A DNA stretch of 64,000 bases from Bacteroidales bacterium (GCA_021740645.1 JAIOZL010000001.1:1-64000), one strand, 5' to 3'; positions 1 to 8,711 are shown, counted from the stretch's first letter. Program-made: numbers and translations. The notes: a model not told the origin generated them from the sequence alone.

Positions 1-248
1 ATACAGGATGCACCTCTGATTTAAAAGCAAGGATGAAAAGGCATCACGATGGCCATGTCCCGTCCACAAAAAATCTAAGGCCTTTGGAATTAATCACCTA
101 TTTTGCCTTTAGGGATAAAGAGAAGGCTTTTGCTTTTGAAAAATATCTGAAATCAGGTTCAGGTAGGGCATTTTTGAAAAAACGATTAATACAGAATTAT
201 GGCCCGGCAAATATCCAGTCGCAGCGCAGACGACGGCGGGCCGATTAA
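1..248 (+). CDS. GIY-YIG nuclease family protein, C-terminal part (5' end outside window)
   Basis: The reading frame is open from base 3 to the stop at 248, so the window edge removes the start and the GIY-YIG signature itself. The visible part begins TGCTSDLKARMKRHHDGH and ends in a segment with FAFEKYLKSGSGRAFLKKR, which matches the C-terminal half of small (about 80-100 residue) UvrC-type GIY-YIG domain proteins common in Bacteroidota. A second copy of the same gene starts at 319, and the first 78 bases here are identical to 362-439. The last 15 residues are basic and low in complexity. The family is often called a putative endonuclease; a function for these stand-alone copies is not established. 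Confidence 0.75.
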   Translation, partial: TGCTSDLKARMKRHHDGHVPSTKNLRPLELITYFAFRDKEKAFAFEKYLKSGSGRAFLKKRLIQNYGPANIQSQRRRRRAD

Positions 249-280
249 ATAACCGACACACTAACCCGAAAGTTTAACCG

Positions 281-304
281 GCGGGCTTCGGCGGACGAAT
301 CCGC
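281..304 (+). repeat. GC-rich hairpin between GIY-YIG copies
   Basis: The segment contains GCGGA-CGAA-TCCGC (291-304), preceded by GCGGGCTTCG. It is much richer in GC than its surroundings. A similar unit (GGGGCTTCGTCGGACATGTCCG) lies near the tRNA at 11651-11672, so this is probably one member of a dispersed repeat family. Confidence 0.4.
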
Positions 305-318
305 ATAAAGACAAACCA

Positions 319-534
319 ATGCACTACGTTTATATTCTGGAATGCAGCAATGGCAAAACTTATACAGGATGCACCTCTGATTTAAAAGCAAGGATGAAAA
401 GGCATCACGATGGCCATGTCCCGTCCACAAAAAATCTAAAGCCAGGTGAATTGTGGACAAGTATTACCTTTAGAGGAAATAGTAAAAATTTAATCCTTTC
501 GCTTCTTAAAAAGCTCCCTTACCTTACCTACTAA
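319..534 (+). pseudogene. Truncated second copy of GIY-YIG nuclease gene
   Basis: The N-terminus MHYVYILECSNGKTYTGCTS carries the YVYIL and YTGCT elements of the GIY-YIG domain. Up to residue 40 (..STKNL) it equals the upstream copy. After that the match falls off (KPGELWTSITFRG against RPLELITYFAFRD) and the conserved FEKYLKSGSGRAF end is missing. The frame instead runs about 45 bases into the 3' end of the convergent holin gene before stopping. I read it as a copy whose C-terminal half was lost and replaced, probably non-functional. A short functional variant cannot be excluded. Confidence 0.55.
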
Positions 535-1281
535 ATCCAATCCTTTTGTAATTGCCTGACCAAATGGTTTTTGGTCAGAAATGCTTGATTCAACAGTTTT
601 ATCGGCCTGATCTCCGCTGGTACCGCGAGCTTTGCCTATTTCACGTAGGCCCATATAGGATACAATAATACCAGTTACCCAGGGGATAGAGCTCATATAT
701 AACTGACCACCAAACGATAGGCCTTCAATATTTCCCCCACCTGAGGCGAGTTCCTTTATCACTTCTACTACTTTGGAATCACTCATCGTTTTTAAGTTAA
801 GCTCACCAAATAGATATTTAAAAGTTTCGAAAGGTTTTATCCTATCTGCCCAAAAAAAGATCCAGTTTTTAAGAAGCATCTGGACGATATCAATTATCAC
901 AAGGTAGAAAGGAAAGAAAATATAATGCACCATCATCCTTACGGCCCATGGCCTGGTAGTTTGCCTAAGGACAGCTATTTTACCTGCATCTTCAGAGGTA
1001 AGTTTTGAAGTAATGTTACTGTCTATTCTCCCTATTTCAATGTCAAGCCTCTCATTTTGCTTCGCATACATCTCTACCTCGACTTTCATCTTCTCAGCCC
1101 ATTGGATTTGTTGTTCCTGGGGCAGGTTAGCGATCTCTTCCTGCAACTCTTCAGGCGAAGAAGCCTGGGAAGGAGTACCTGTGACTTGTTCTTTAATTTC
1201 TTTTGCTTTCGAAAAAATCTTGCTTACTTTAGAAGCAACATTTATTATTGCAGGAATTGCTGCTAATAGTGGTATTGGCAT
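490..1281 (-). CDS. Holin-like protein (3TM gene-transfer-agent holin type)
   Basis: 263 residues. A hydrophobic N-terminus (about 3-18) is followed by a charged helical region (40-100), then RPWAVR at 110-115 leading into a membrane segment (about 117-138). A further hydrophobic stretch (about 195-213) has SSIPWVTGIIVSYMGLREIG. The order of charged helix, R-P-W/F motif, membrane segment and second membrane segment is that of the 'holin of 3TMs' family known from phages and gene transfer agents. The gene starts one base after the stop of the endolysin-like gene, so the two are surely co-transcribed. Holins make pores that let an endolysin reach the wall. No other phage gene is seen. The family call is by motif and context only. 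Confidence 0.55.
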   Translation of the reverse strand: MPIPLLAAIPAIINVASKVSKIFSKAKEIKEQVTGTPSQASSPEELQEEIANLPQEQQIQWAEKMKVEVEMYAKQNERLDIEIGRIDSNITSKLTSEDAGKIAVLRQTTRPWAVRMMVHYIFFPFYLVIIDIVQMLLKNWIFFWADRIKPFETFKYLFGELNLKTMSDSKVVEVIKELASGGGNIEGLSFGGQLYMSSIPWVTGIIVSYMGLREIGKARGTSGDQADKTVESSISDQKPFGQAITKGLDLVGKVRELFKKRKD

Positions 1282-1282
1282 G

Positions 1283-1816
1283 TTAGATAAGTTTATTTTT
1301 AGTTAGTATTTCTTTTATTTGGTCTGGAGCCATATTTTTTAGCGGATTACCTCCGATTCGTAACTGGGCATGAGGATACTCTCTGAATGAAATCCAATCA
1401 CCAGCCCAATACATTCCTACCTGTCTCACTGCCTCCCCATACGCATCCCAATACTCTTTTGCATCCGTATATTTCCATGCAGGTTTACCATTAACAAGGG
1501 GTACGGCATCCCAGGCCTCTGCATAATTATGCCACGATTCTCCCGGCCCGGCATTGGTTACGTGAGGTCCACTACTAGGCCCTACCTCCTCAAGTATCTC
1601 AGCTAAAAAATAGAAACCACGGCTTCTGAATTTTTCAATTTTTAGAGTGATTTCAGAGATCGAGCGGGATTGTCGGAAAAGTCTTGCTTGTTCCTGTAAA
1701 CTTCGCAATGTGCAGTATATCAGAATATCGACTGATGCTTCTTTACATACTTCTGTTACGATTATTGCTTTTTCTTTAACTTCTTTAGTCAGGTCATTTA
1801 AATCTCTTGAAGCCAT
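1283..1816 (-). CDS. M15-type peptidoglycan peptidase (endolysin-like)
   Basis: 177 residues from the ATG at 1816; a TTG at 1825 would add three residues. CTLRSLQEQARLFRQSR is the entry motif of phage L-alanyl-D-glutamate peptidases (VanY/CwlK, M15). GESWHNYAEAWD holds the zinc ligands His96 and Asp103, and WISFREYPHAQL holds the catalytic Glu146 and ligand His149. The usual Gly of HxxGxAxD is Ala here. There is no signal peptide, as expected for an endolysin released by a holin. It lies directly upstream of the holin gene with a one-base gap. Together they form a minimal lysis cassette of about 1.3 kb. Confidence 0.8.
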   Translation of the reverse strand: MASRDLNDLTKEVKEKAIIVTEVCKEASVDILIYCTLRSLQEQARLFRQSRSISEITLKIEKFRSRGFYFLAEILEEVGPSSGPHVTNAGPGESWHNYAEAWDAVPLVNGKPAWKYTDAKEYWDAYGEAVRQVGMYWAGDWISFREYPHAQLRIGGNPLKNMAPDQIKEILTKNKLI

Positions 1817-2215
1817 AGTTCTCAATAGTTTTCTTAATATTTCCTTATCTTATATTCTCACTTAGTAACATCAGCAAATAGTAATTTTATATTAATGCAG
1901 ATTCTTCCGATATCTGAAAGATAATTTTGAGTTTTTGTTCCGATTATAATTTTTGTAATTGGCTGATGTAAAGATAGTCAAATTACCAGGGCCATGTCAA
2001 GAGGATTCTTCCTTTTTAACTAAAAATTAAGAATTTAGGATAGATATAGAGCTTTTAGTAGGATAGGTATAGAAGTTTTGGTGCTTAATAATTAATATTT
2101 AGCAATTTTAATCTAAATGTCTTGTATTCTCTTCAAAGGGAATGATTTGGAAATATTCCTAGAAAAGATAAAATAATAGAACTTAAAAAGTAGGAGAAAA
2201 GAGGTAGCCAAAAAC
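1817..2215. other. Intergenic region without a recognised gene
   Basis: About 400 AT-rich bases between the start of the endolysin gene and the stop of the dipeptidyl peptidase gene. It must hold the promoter of the lysis cassette on the minus strand, but I see no good -7/-33 pair. A loosely repeated TAGGATAG-type motif occurs near 2038-2072. No convincing reading frame or RNA gene is visible. Confidence 0.4.
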
Positions 2216-4357
2216 CTATTTCAGTTTTTCATCAAAAAATAAGCGGATCTTTTCGTACATATGTACCCGGTCTTTGCCACGAACATTGTGTCCGTGGCCG
2301 GGGTAAACAAAATACTCTACTTGTTTACCTTTATCCACACAGGTTTTTATAAAGTTCAAGCTGTTTTGCCAAACAACAGTAGGATCCATTGTCCCCTGCA
2401 AAATAAGTAGGTCACCCTCCAGTTGGTCGACATAGTTAAGTAATGAGGCTTTTTCATATCCTTCGGGGTTAGTTTTCGGTGTATCCATATACCTTTCACC
2501 ATACATTACCTCATAATATTTCCAATCGATGACAGGCCCACCGGCGCAGGCAGCTTTAAAAACACCTGGTTTTCGTAGCATCATCGATACCGTCATAAAT
2601 CCCCCGTAGCTCCAGCCATCGATTCCCATTCGGTCTGCATCCACGAAATCAAGGGATCTTAGGTATTCTACCCCTTTCATCTGGTCGGCGAGTTCTATAT
2701 CGCCAACATTACGGAAGATAGCCTGCTCAAAATCCAGTCCTCGATTTGCAGTACCATGGTTGTCCATTGTAAATACCACATATCCTTGCTGTGCCATGTA
2801 GTTCTGAAATATGCCCGCAGCACCCAGCCAGGAATCACTTACCAATTGGGAGTGGGGCCCACCATATACATAAAAGAAAACCGGGTATTTTTTCTTCGGA
2901 TCAAAATTCATCGGTTTGATGATCCTGCCATACAGATTGGAACCGTCATCAGCTTTGAGGCTTACTATATCCATTTCCCCCAAATTATAATCTTTAAGGG
3001 GATCCTCATTTTCCTGGATGACTTGCACAACCTTCCCGTTTTTATCAATTATACGGTATTCTTTTGCTATTTCTGTGCTGCTATAGGAATCTATAAAATA
3101 TTCACCGGAAGCGCTGGGGATTCCGAAATGTGTTCCATGATCCGGGCTTAAACGTTTAATGGCCCCTGTCTTCAACTCAACAGCATATAAATGTTGCTCA
3201 ATGGGGCTTTCTTTCGTGGCCTTAAAAAACAGGTTTCTTCCCCTTTTATCTTCACCCAGGAATTCGGTGACTACCCATTCTCCCTGGGTTATTTGCTTAA
3301 TGAGTTCTCCCTGGGTACTGTATAAGTAGAGATGTTGGTAGCCGTCCCTTTCCGAAAACCAAAGGAAATGATTTGGTTTGGATGATAGAAAGTATAATGG
3401 GTGTTCAGGTTCCACGTATTTTGGATGGGTCTCTTCAAAAAGGTTTTGAACAAATTCACCCGATACAGCATCATATTTATTGAGTTTCAAATGATTTTGA
3501 TCGCGGTTTAATATCCCTATATAAACATATGCCTCAGAGGGATCCCATGTTACACTTGTTAAATATTGATCTTTAGGCTCACCGGTTTTAACATACAGGG
3601 TTTGCCCGGTTTTCAGGTTATAAATTCCAAGTTTTACTTCTTCACTTGTCAAGCCTGCCATGGGATAGCGTATGTTTTCAACTTCTGCTGTCCGGGCATC
3701 AATATTTACCAAAGGATAGTTGGTTACCATAGATTCGTCTTTATGGTAAAAAGCAAGGAAGCCACCATTCTCCGACCAAAAAATACCTTTATTAATTCCA
3801 AACTCTACACGGTGAACAGTTTGTCCGTTTACTATCCCATCTATAGTATCATTGGAGATCTGGAATTGTTGGCCGGCAAGGTTAACATATAAATTATTTT
3901 TGATGGTGTAGGCGATACCAAAGTTATTCATGTTAACTTCAATATTTTCAGCTTCTTTGGGATATTCATTTTTTTTCTGAATGTTTCTGGCGATAATATC
4001 ATATACAAAAAGTTGATTTTTATGATTAAACCAAAAGGTGTTTTCATTCAGGTATTGTATCCGTGGGAACTTTTTGAGGGAATCGCTGCCCATGTCAGTT
4101 AATGCAGCATTCAGGTCATCGAGGTTAGTGATCGTTCGCTGGCCCCGGGAAATAGGTTTCCCACTCAATAACTCATTCTCTTTAACAAATGAATAATTAT
4201 TACTTTCTCCCATCCACTGCAGTTGGTTCATTCGTTTGGGTAAAATATCAGGATTGAGGTAAACGGCATCTTCGAGGGTTAATAGTTTTTCTTGTGAAAA
4301 ACCCAAATGCGGAAAGATAAAAACAACAGATAATATAAACTGAATAATAGGCTTCAT
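2216..4357 (-). CDS. Dipeptidyl peptidase IV family serine peptidase (S9B)
   Basis: 713 residues from the ATG at 4357, which starts directly at the signal peptide MKPIIQFILSVVFIFPHLGFSQ; a TTG at 4381 is less likely. The N-terminal two thirds are a DPP4-type beta-propeller with FYHKDES, the acidic pair that binds the substrate amino terminus. The C-terminal alpha/beta hydrolase has GWSYGG (Ser583), GTMDPT (Asp658) and GHGHN (His690). Such periplasmic enzymes remove X-Pro dipeptides during peptide use. The length is normal for the family. It is monocistronic as far as can be seen. Confidence 0.93.
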   Translation of the reverse strand: MKPIIQFILSVVFIFPHLGFSQEKLLTLEDAVYLNPDILPKRMNQLQWMGESNNYSFVKENELLSGKPISRGQRTITNLDDLNAALTDMGSDSLKKFPRIQYLNENTFWFNHKNQLFVYDIIARNIQKKNEYPKEAENIEVNMNNFGIAYTIKNNLYVNLAGQQFQISNDTIDGIVNGQTVHRVEFGINKGIFWSENGGFLAFYHKDESMVTNYPLVNIDARTAEVENIRYPMAGLTSEEVKLGIYNLKTGQTLYVKTGEPKDQYLTSVTWDPSEAYVYIGILNRDQNHLKLNKYDAVSGEFVQNLFEETHPKYVEPEHPLYFLSSKPNHFLWFSERDGYQHLYLYSTQGELIKQITQGEWVVTEFLGEDKRGRNLFFKATKESPIEQHLYAVELKTGAIKRLSPDHGTHFGIPSASGEYFIDSYSSTEIAKEYRIIDKNGKVVQVIQENEDPLKDYNLGEMDIVSLKADDGSNLYGRIIKPMNFDPKKKYPVFFYVYGGPHSQLVSDSWLGAAGIFQNYMAQQGYVVFTMDNHGTANRGLDFEQAIFRNVGDIELADQMKGVEYLRSLDFVDADRMGIDGWSYGGFMTVSMMLRKPGVFKAACAGGPVIDWKYYEVMYGERYMDTPKTNPEGYEKASLLNYVDQLEGDLLILQGTMDPTVVWQNSLNFIKTCVDKGKQVEYFVYPGHGHNVRGKDRVHMYEKIRLFFDEKLK

Positions 4358-4456
4358 GTTTTTTAATTTAATGAGATGCAAAATAAACCAAAAATGAATT
4401 AATTCAGAAAGCGACAGGGAAAATAATATTGAGGTTTGGGAAATTAAGGATTGAAG

Positions 4457-5182
4457 TTAAAAAGAATAGGCAACTTCTGCAATTTTTGTAAGGAGGGAAT
4501 GGTCTGTTTCAATAGCGTTGCCAACTACAATAATATCTGCACCTGCTTTGAATTTTTCCCTTGCAGTTTCCGGCGTGCGAATTCCGCCTCCCAGAATTAG
4601 CGGTATTGAAATATTTTCTTTAACTTTTTGAATCATAGAAGTAGGCACAGGGTCATCAGCGCCACTACCGCCATCCATATAAATCAGTTTCATTCCCAAC
4701 ATTTCTCCGGCCATTGCTGTACACACCGCGATTTCATTTTTATTTGCAGGAATAGGCAGGGAATTGCTCATGTATAGAGCAGTAGTTGATTTTCCGCTGT
4801 CTACCAGGATATAACCTGTGGGTAAAATCTCCAACCCACTTCTTCTCAAATATGGAGCTGCAATAACATGTTTACCAATGAGTAGTTCTGGATTACGTCC
4901 TGAAATAAGTGATAATAAGAGGATACCGTCGGCATGGCTGTTAATTTGCAATTCATCTCCCGGGAAAATGATAACCGGAATATCGGAATGATCTTTTATA
5001 ACTTTTATGGTATTTTCGAGGTTGCCATCACTTAGCAAACTTCCACCCACAAAAAAATAATTGACACAACTTTCAACGGAGAGACCAATCAGGTCTATGA
5101 GTTGTGAACTGCTGTACTTGTCAGGATCAACCAGCACGGCAAATTGCTTTTTATCGCTTGCTAAGGAAGAATAAAGGCCCAT
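4457..5182 (-). CDS. pcrB: Geranylgeranylglyceryl phosphate synthase family protein (PcrB-type)
   Basis: 241 residues, a complete TIM barrel. The N-terminal FAVLVDPDKYSS and later YMDGGSGADDPV, LGGGIRTPETA and GADIIVVGNAIE are the phosphate- and polyprenyl-binding signatures of the GGGP synthase/PcrB family. These enzymes join a polyprenyl diphosphate to glycerol-1-phosphate through an ether bond. In Bacteroidota they are common, and the physiological product is less clear than in archaea. The gene follows trxB on the same strand with a gap of about 150 bases. A possible -7 box (TAATTTTG on the minus strand, 5212-5219) suggests its own promoter. Confidence 0.88.
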   Translation of the reverse strand: MGLYSSLASDKKQFAVLVDPDKYSSSQLIDLIGLSVESCVNYFFVGGSLLSDGNLENTIKVIKDHSDIPVIIFPGDELQINSHADGILLLSLISGRNPELLIGKHVIAAPYLRRSGLEILPTGYILVDSGKSTTALYMSNSLPIPANKNEIAVCTAMAGEMLGMKLIYMDGGSGADDPVPTSMIQKVKENISIPLILGGGIRTPETAREKFKAGADIIVVGNAIETDHSLLTKIAEVAYSF

Positions 5183-5334
5183 AAATATTTATTCTCTTTC
5201 AGAATGAACAGCAAAATTACATTAAAGTTGCTAAACTATGAAAAAATATCTTCACAAAAGATAAAGAGATTCAATGAATTTTTTGATCATTGAATATCTT
5301 TATGCTGAAATCCTGAGGACTGCAACAGAAAATG

Positions 5335-6288
5335 CTATTCATGTGTAGCTAAAAATCTTTCTGCTTCAATAGCAGCCATACAACCGGTTCCAGCCGCAGT
5401 GACTGCCTGGCGATATACATGATCCTGCACATCACCTGCGGCAAAAATTCCCTCTACGCTGGTGGCAGTTGAATCAGGTTTTGTAACTAAATATCCCACT
5501 TCATTCATGTGCAGCTTGTCTTTAAATAAATCTGTATTGGGTTTATGTCCGATTGCGACAAAAAAACCATCTACAGGAATAATTTTTTCTTCTGCAGTTT
5601 TTACATTTTTAACTTTAACCCCGGTCACTTTTTTGGCAAATCCTTCTGATTCTCCTACAATTTCAAGAGGAACGGTATCCCATACCATTTCAATATTTTT
5701 GGTATTCAATACCCTTCTTTGCATAGCTTTTGAAGCACGAAGCTCATCCCTGCGGTGGATCAGATAAACCTTTTTGCAAAGGTTCGCCAAATAGGAAGCC
5801 TCTTCTGCAGCCGTGTCTCCACCACCTACAACAGCCACTGTTAATCCTTTGTAAAAGAAACCATCACAGGTTGCACATGCTGAAACTCCATATCCATTGT
5901 ATTCGGCCTCAGAAGGAAGACCAAGCCATTTAGCAGTTGCACCAGTGGCAATAATTACGGTTTCAGCTTCAATTACTTTTCCATCATCAGCTTTTGCAAT
6001 AAACGGCCTTTTAGTGGTATCCAATTCAGTGATCATGCCCCAGCGGACATCGGTCTCAAAACGCTCGGCTTGTCTTTTAAAATCTTCCATCATAGCTGGC
6101 CCCTGTGTCCCGTCAGGATATCCGGGGAAATTCTCGACTTCTGTAGTCGTAGTTAACTGTCCTCCGGGTTGGAGGCCCTGGTACATCATGGGTTTTAAAT
6201 CTGCACGTGCAGCATATATTGCTGCGGTGTATCCTGCTGGTCCTGACCCGATGATAAGGCAACGGGTTTTTTCAATTGTTTCGCTCAT
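5335..6288 (-). CDS. trxB: Thioredoxin-disulfide reductase
   Basis: 317 residues, full length for the low-molecular-weight enzyme. FAD-binding GSGPAGYTAA lies at about 14-23, the redox-active pair CATC at Cys138/Cys141, the NADPH-binding GGGDTAAEEA in the middle, and the second FAD motif IFAAGDVQD near the end. It moves electrons from NADPH to thioredoxin in the cytoplasm. A -7-like box (TAAATTTG on the minus strand, 6322-6329) lies about 35 bases upstream of the ATG. No thioredoxin gene is adjacent. Confidence 0.96.
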   Translation of the reverse strand: MSETIEKTRCLIIGSGPAGYTAAIYAARADLKPMMYQGLQPGGQLTTTTEVENFPGYPDGTQGPAMMEDFKRQAERFETDVRWGMITELDTTKRPFIAKADDGKVIEAETVIIATGATAKWLGLPSEAEYNGYGVSACATCDGFFYKGLTVAVVGGGDTAAEEASYLANLCKKVYLIHRRDELRASKAMQRRVLNTKNIEMVWDTVPLEIVGESEGFAKKVTGVKVKNVKTAEEKIIPVDGFFVAIGHKPNTDLFKDKLHMNEVGYLVTKPDSTATSVEGIFAAGDVQDHVYRQAVTAAGTGCMAAIEAERFLATHE

Positions 6289-6471
6289 TATTTATGTTTT
6301 TGTGTTTGTCCTTTCAGTGTTCAAATTTACTAAGATTTGTTGGCTTAATCTAAAAATGTGCCACCGAAAGCACTTTTAGTCGTTTCGCTTCAATTTGAAA
6401 AGGTTTCTAAATAATTCCTGAAAATTTAAAACTATTTTAGGTTTTTAATTGAGAGAATATACAATTCGATT

Positions 6472-7686
6472 TTAGGATTTAGCGACTGCTTTAAGCACCT
6501 GACCCATTACACGCATGATATTACCTCCCCAGATCTTTTTTATTTCTTCTTCGGTGTAACCCCTTTTTACCAGTTCGAGGGTAATGTTTCCCATTTGACT
6601 GACATCCTGACAATCGGACAGCCCGCCACCACCATCAAAGTCGGTTCCAATTCCTACATGGTCGATACCTGCAACTTTCACCATATGGTCTATATGATCT
6701 ACTGCATCAGCTACAGAGGCAAGCTTGCGGGGGAAGATAGTGTCGATAGCATACCAATCCTTCCTGGCCATATCTTCCTCTTCATCGGTAAGGTTTTTAA
6801 ATCCATTGTACTTCAAACGTACTGCATTTTGTGCACTATCTCTTTCAGAATTGGGTAAAGGGGCTTTCACATAATCACTCAGGATACACATTTGAATTAC
6901 CCCTCCATTTTTTGCCAGCTCTTTTAGCATATCGTCATTCAGGTTTCGGGGATTATCACATATTGCCCTGGCGCAACTGTGAGAGGCTATGACCGGAGTT
7001 TTGGAAAGTTTTATCACATCATAAAAACTTGAATCGGAAATATGAGATACGTCTATCATCATCCCAATACGGTTCATTTCTTTAACCACATCCACACCGA
7101 AGTCACTCAGGCCATTATGTTCCGTTGTATCAGTGGATGAGTCACAAATGTCATTGTTTCGGGTGTGGCAAAGCGTGATGTATCTTGCACCTTTGTTAAA
7201 AAAGTATTCAATGTTATTAATATTTTTTCCAACCGGATATCCATTTTCAATCCCAATAAATACAATACGTTTACCCGTTTTTTCAATCCGATAAGCATCT
7301 TCAGGAGTAAATGCCAGCTCGGCTGTTTCAAAACTCCTTTCCAGGTGTGCGTGGATGGAGTCGATTTGTTGCATGGCTCTGTCAAATGCTTTTATATATG
7401 CCTCTTCATTTCGGTCGGATTGACCCACAAAGGATGCCATAAAAACGGCATCAAGTCCTCCTTCTTTCATCCGCGGGAAGTCAACCCGGTTTCTTGTTTT
7501 AACAAAATCATGGTAATCGTTCAGGTTAAACCCTTCCTGCAATAAATCCCAGGGAGTATCTGTGTGGGTATCAACAGTAAGAACCTTTTCGTGAATCTCA
7601 GCGGCAATTTTTTCAGGGGATTTGGGTTTTTGTGCACAACCAAAAAGCAAAAATCCTACAGCAAAAAGTAACAGTAAATTTTTCAA
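6472..7686 (-). CDS. Membrane dipeptidase (M19 family), lipoprotein
   Basis: 404 residues. MKNLLLLFAVGFLLFGCAQ is a lipoprotein signal with Cys17 after LLFG. Zinc-binding and catalytic elements of renal-dipeptidase-type enzymes are all present: DTHTDTPWD near residue 40, IGIENGYPV, DVSHISD, IASHSCARAICDNPRN and HVGIGTDFDGGGG. Such enzymes split dipeptides, sometimes with D-residues, on the outside of the inner membrane or in the periplasm. Together with the DPP4 and M28 enzymes nearby it points to use of peptides. There is no sign of an operon with its neighbours. Confidence 0.93.
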   Translation of the reverse strand: MKNLLLLFAVGFLLFGCAQKPKSPEKIAAEIHEKVLTVDTHTDTPWDLLQEGFNLNDYHDFVKTRNRVDFPRMKEGGLDAVFMASFVGQSDRNEEAYIKAFDRAMQQIDSIHAHLERSFETAELAFTPEDAYRIEKTGKRIVFIGIENGYPVGKNINNIEYFFNKGARYITLCHTRNNDICDSSTDTTEHNGLSDFGVDVVKEMNRIGMMIDVSHISDSSFYDVIKLSKTPVIASHSCARAICDNPRNLNDDMLKELAKNGGVIQMCILSDYVKAPLPNSERDSAQNAVRLKYNGFKNLTDEEEDMARKDWYAIDTIFPRKLASVADAVDHIDHMVKVAGIDHVGIGTDFDGGGGLSDCQDVSQMGNITLELVKRGYTEEEIKKIWGGNIMRVMGQVLKAVAKS

Positions 7687-7770
7687 ATTCGTTTTTTTGG
7701 CAAGTTTATCAAATATTTTCCATTTAATCCATACAAGACCTTATAAAATCTAAATACAGGAATAAAAAAA

Positions 7771-7792
7771 GAGGGCCAAGTGGCCCCCTCTT
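7771..7792 (-). terminator. Rho-independent terminator after the two-repeat lipoprotein gene
   Basis: On the minus strand a GC-rich stem (GAGGGGG..TGG / CCA..CCCTC, with a two-base bulge) is followed by a run of seven T. It lies about 25 bases after the lipoprotein stop and before the M19 gene, and so separates the two units. Confidence 0.7.
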
Positions 7793-7814
7793 CAATCGAA
7801 TCATATTACTAATA

Positions 7815-8711
7815 TTATCTTGATACGGTTCCCGAAGGGAAACTGCCTGCCACATTACTCATCATATCATAGGTGACATGATCTTGTGCGTTTGCTGGAG
7901 CAGTACCAACCAATGGTTTGAATACAAAGGGATCAGGACTGTTGTCTGGATCAGGCTCAATGGAAATCACTCCTGTAGCACCGGATAAATTTGTAGGGAA
8001 GCTTTGTCCCGCAGGAGCATTCGCAACATAATCTTCGCCAGGAAATGGCGGGCCACCCGCATCTGATCCACTATAAGGGGCTGCATCATCGGCAGCATCA
8101 ACCATGCTAAAAGTGCCTGAGGTAACGGGTGTTCCGTTGATAACAGTCCAACCTTCGTATTTCCATCCAGCAGGTAATACCGGGAGGTCAAGTCCTGTCA
8201 TAGGGCTTCCACTTGAAAGATCCAGAAACCAGATTCCGCTAAGCTCATCATCCATCGTACTGGTAGTTGGAGTTGCAAAAATGAATTTGCCCGAAATGCT
8301 TGAAAAATCATTACCCAGGGCAGCACCATGCGCTGCACTTACTGATGCATTGCTACCGCTGAATGATCCACCAATAATTTTTATAGCACTGGGAGCAGGG
8401 TCATTGTCCGGTGAAGGCTCAATGCTTAAAACAAAATCTGTAGCGGCTGAAAGGTCAGTTGCATTCACCATAAAAGTAGTTTTTGATAGCATGCCTGATG
8501 CATCAACGGTAAATGTACCGGTACTTTTTGGTGTGCCATTTACTATGATCCATCCTTCGTACTGTTCATCTGAAGCCGATGCCATCAGGTTAGTGAGGTT
8601 TAATTTTAGTTCCCCGCTGGTTGGAGTGTTCATGTCGTCATTTTCATCTTTTGTACATGCTGTAAAAATCATTACAGGTACAAGTAGTAATAAAATCAAT
8701 TGTTTTTTCAT
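7815..8711 (-). CDS. Lipoprotein with two anti-sigma-K-like repeats
   Basis: 298 residues from the ATG at 8711; MKKQLILLLLVPVMIFTAC is a lipoprotein signal. The mature part holds two copies of one unit. Copy one has QYEGWIIVNGTPKSTGTF and VLSIEPSPDNDPAPS; copy two has KYEGWTVINGTPVTSGTF and VISIEPDPDNSPDPF. The order 'YEGW-(I/V)-NGTP-(S/T)-GTF ... (L/I)SIEPxPDN' resembles the periplasmic domain of anti-sigma-K (RskA) proteins, but there is no cytoplasmic anti-sigma domain, so a regulatory role is not implied. Its promoter (8740-8776) matches that of the response regulator upstream. I infer it is a target of that system. Exact function unknown. Confidence 0.7.
   Translation of the reverse strand: MKKQLILLLLVPVMIFTACTKDENDDMNTPTSGELKLNLTNLMASASDEQYEGWIIVNGTPKSTGTFTVDASGMLSKTTFMVNATDLSAATDFVLSIEPSPDNDPAPSAIKIIGGSFSGSNASVSAAHGAALGNDFSSISGKFIFATPTTSTMDDELSGIWFLDLSSGSPMTGLDLPVLPAGWKYEGWTVINGTPVTSGTFSMVDAADDAAPYSGSDAGGPPFPGEDYVANAPAGQSFPTNLSGATGVISIEPDPDNSPDPFVFKPLVGTAPANAQDHVTYDMMSNVAGSFPSGTVSR

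Larger units (their letters stand above)
1..439 (+). repeat. Direct repeat of 78 bp, copies 361 bp apart
   Basis: Bases 1-78 and 362-439 are identical and lie within the two GIY-YIG copies. Identity stops abruptly at 79/440, although weak similarity continues. This fits a recent tandem duplication or gene conversion. The left boundary is unknown because the first copy is cut by the window start. Confidence 0.85.

Noticed and set aside
281..304. GC-rich hairpin as a transcription terminator of the first GIY-YIG copy
   Set aside because: There is no T-run on either side, and a similar unit near 11651 suggests a dispersed repeat.
5897..6379. Plus-strand frame of 160 codons opposite trxB
   Set aside because: It lies almost wholly over the conserved trxB gene and has no family resemblance.
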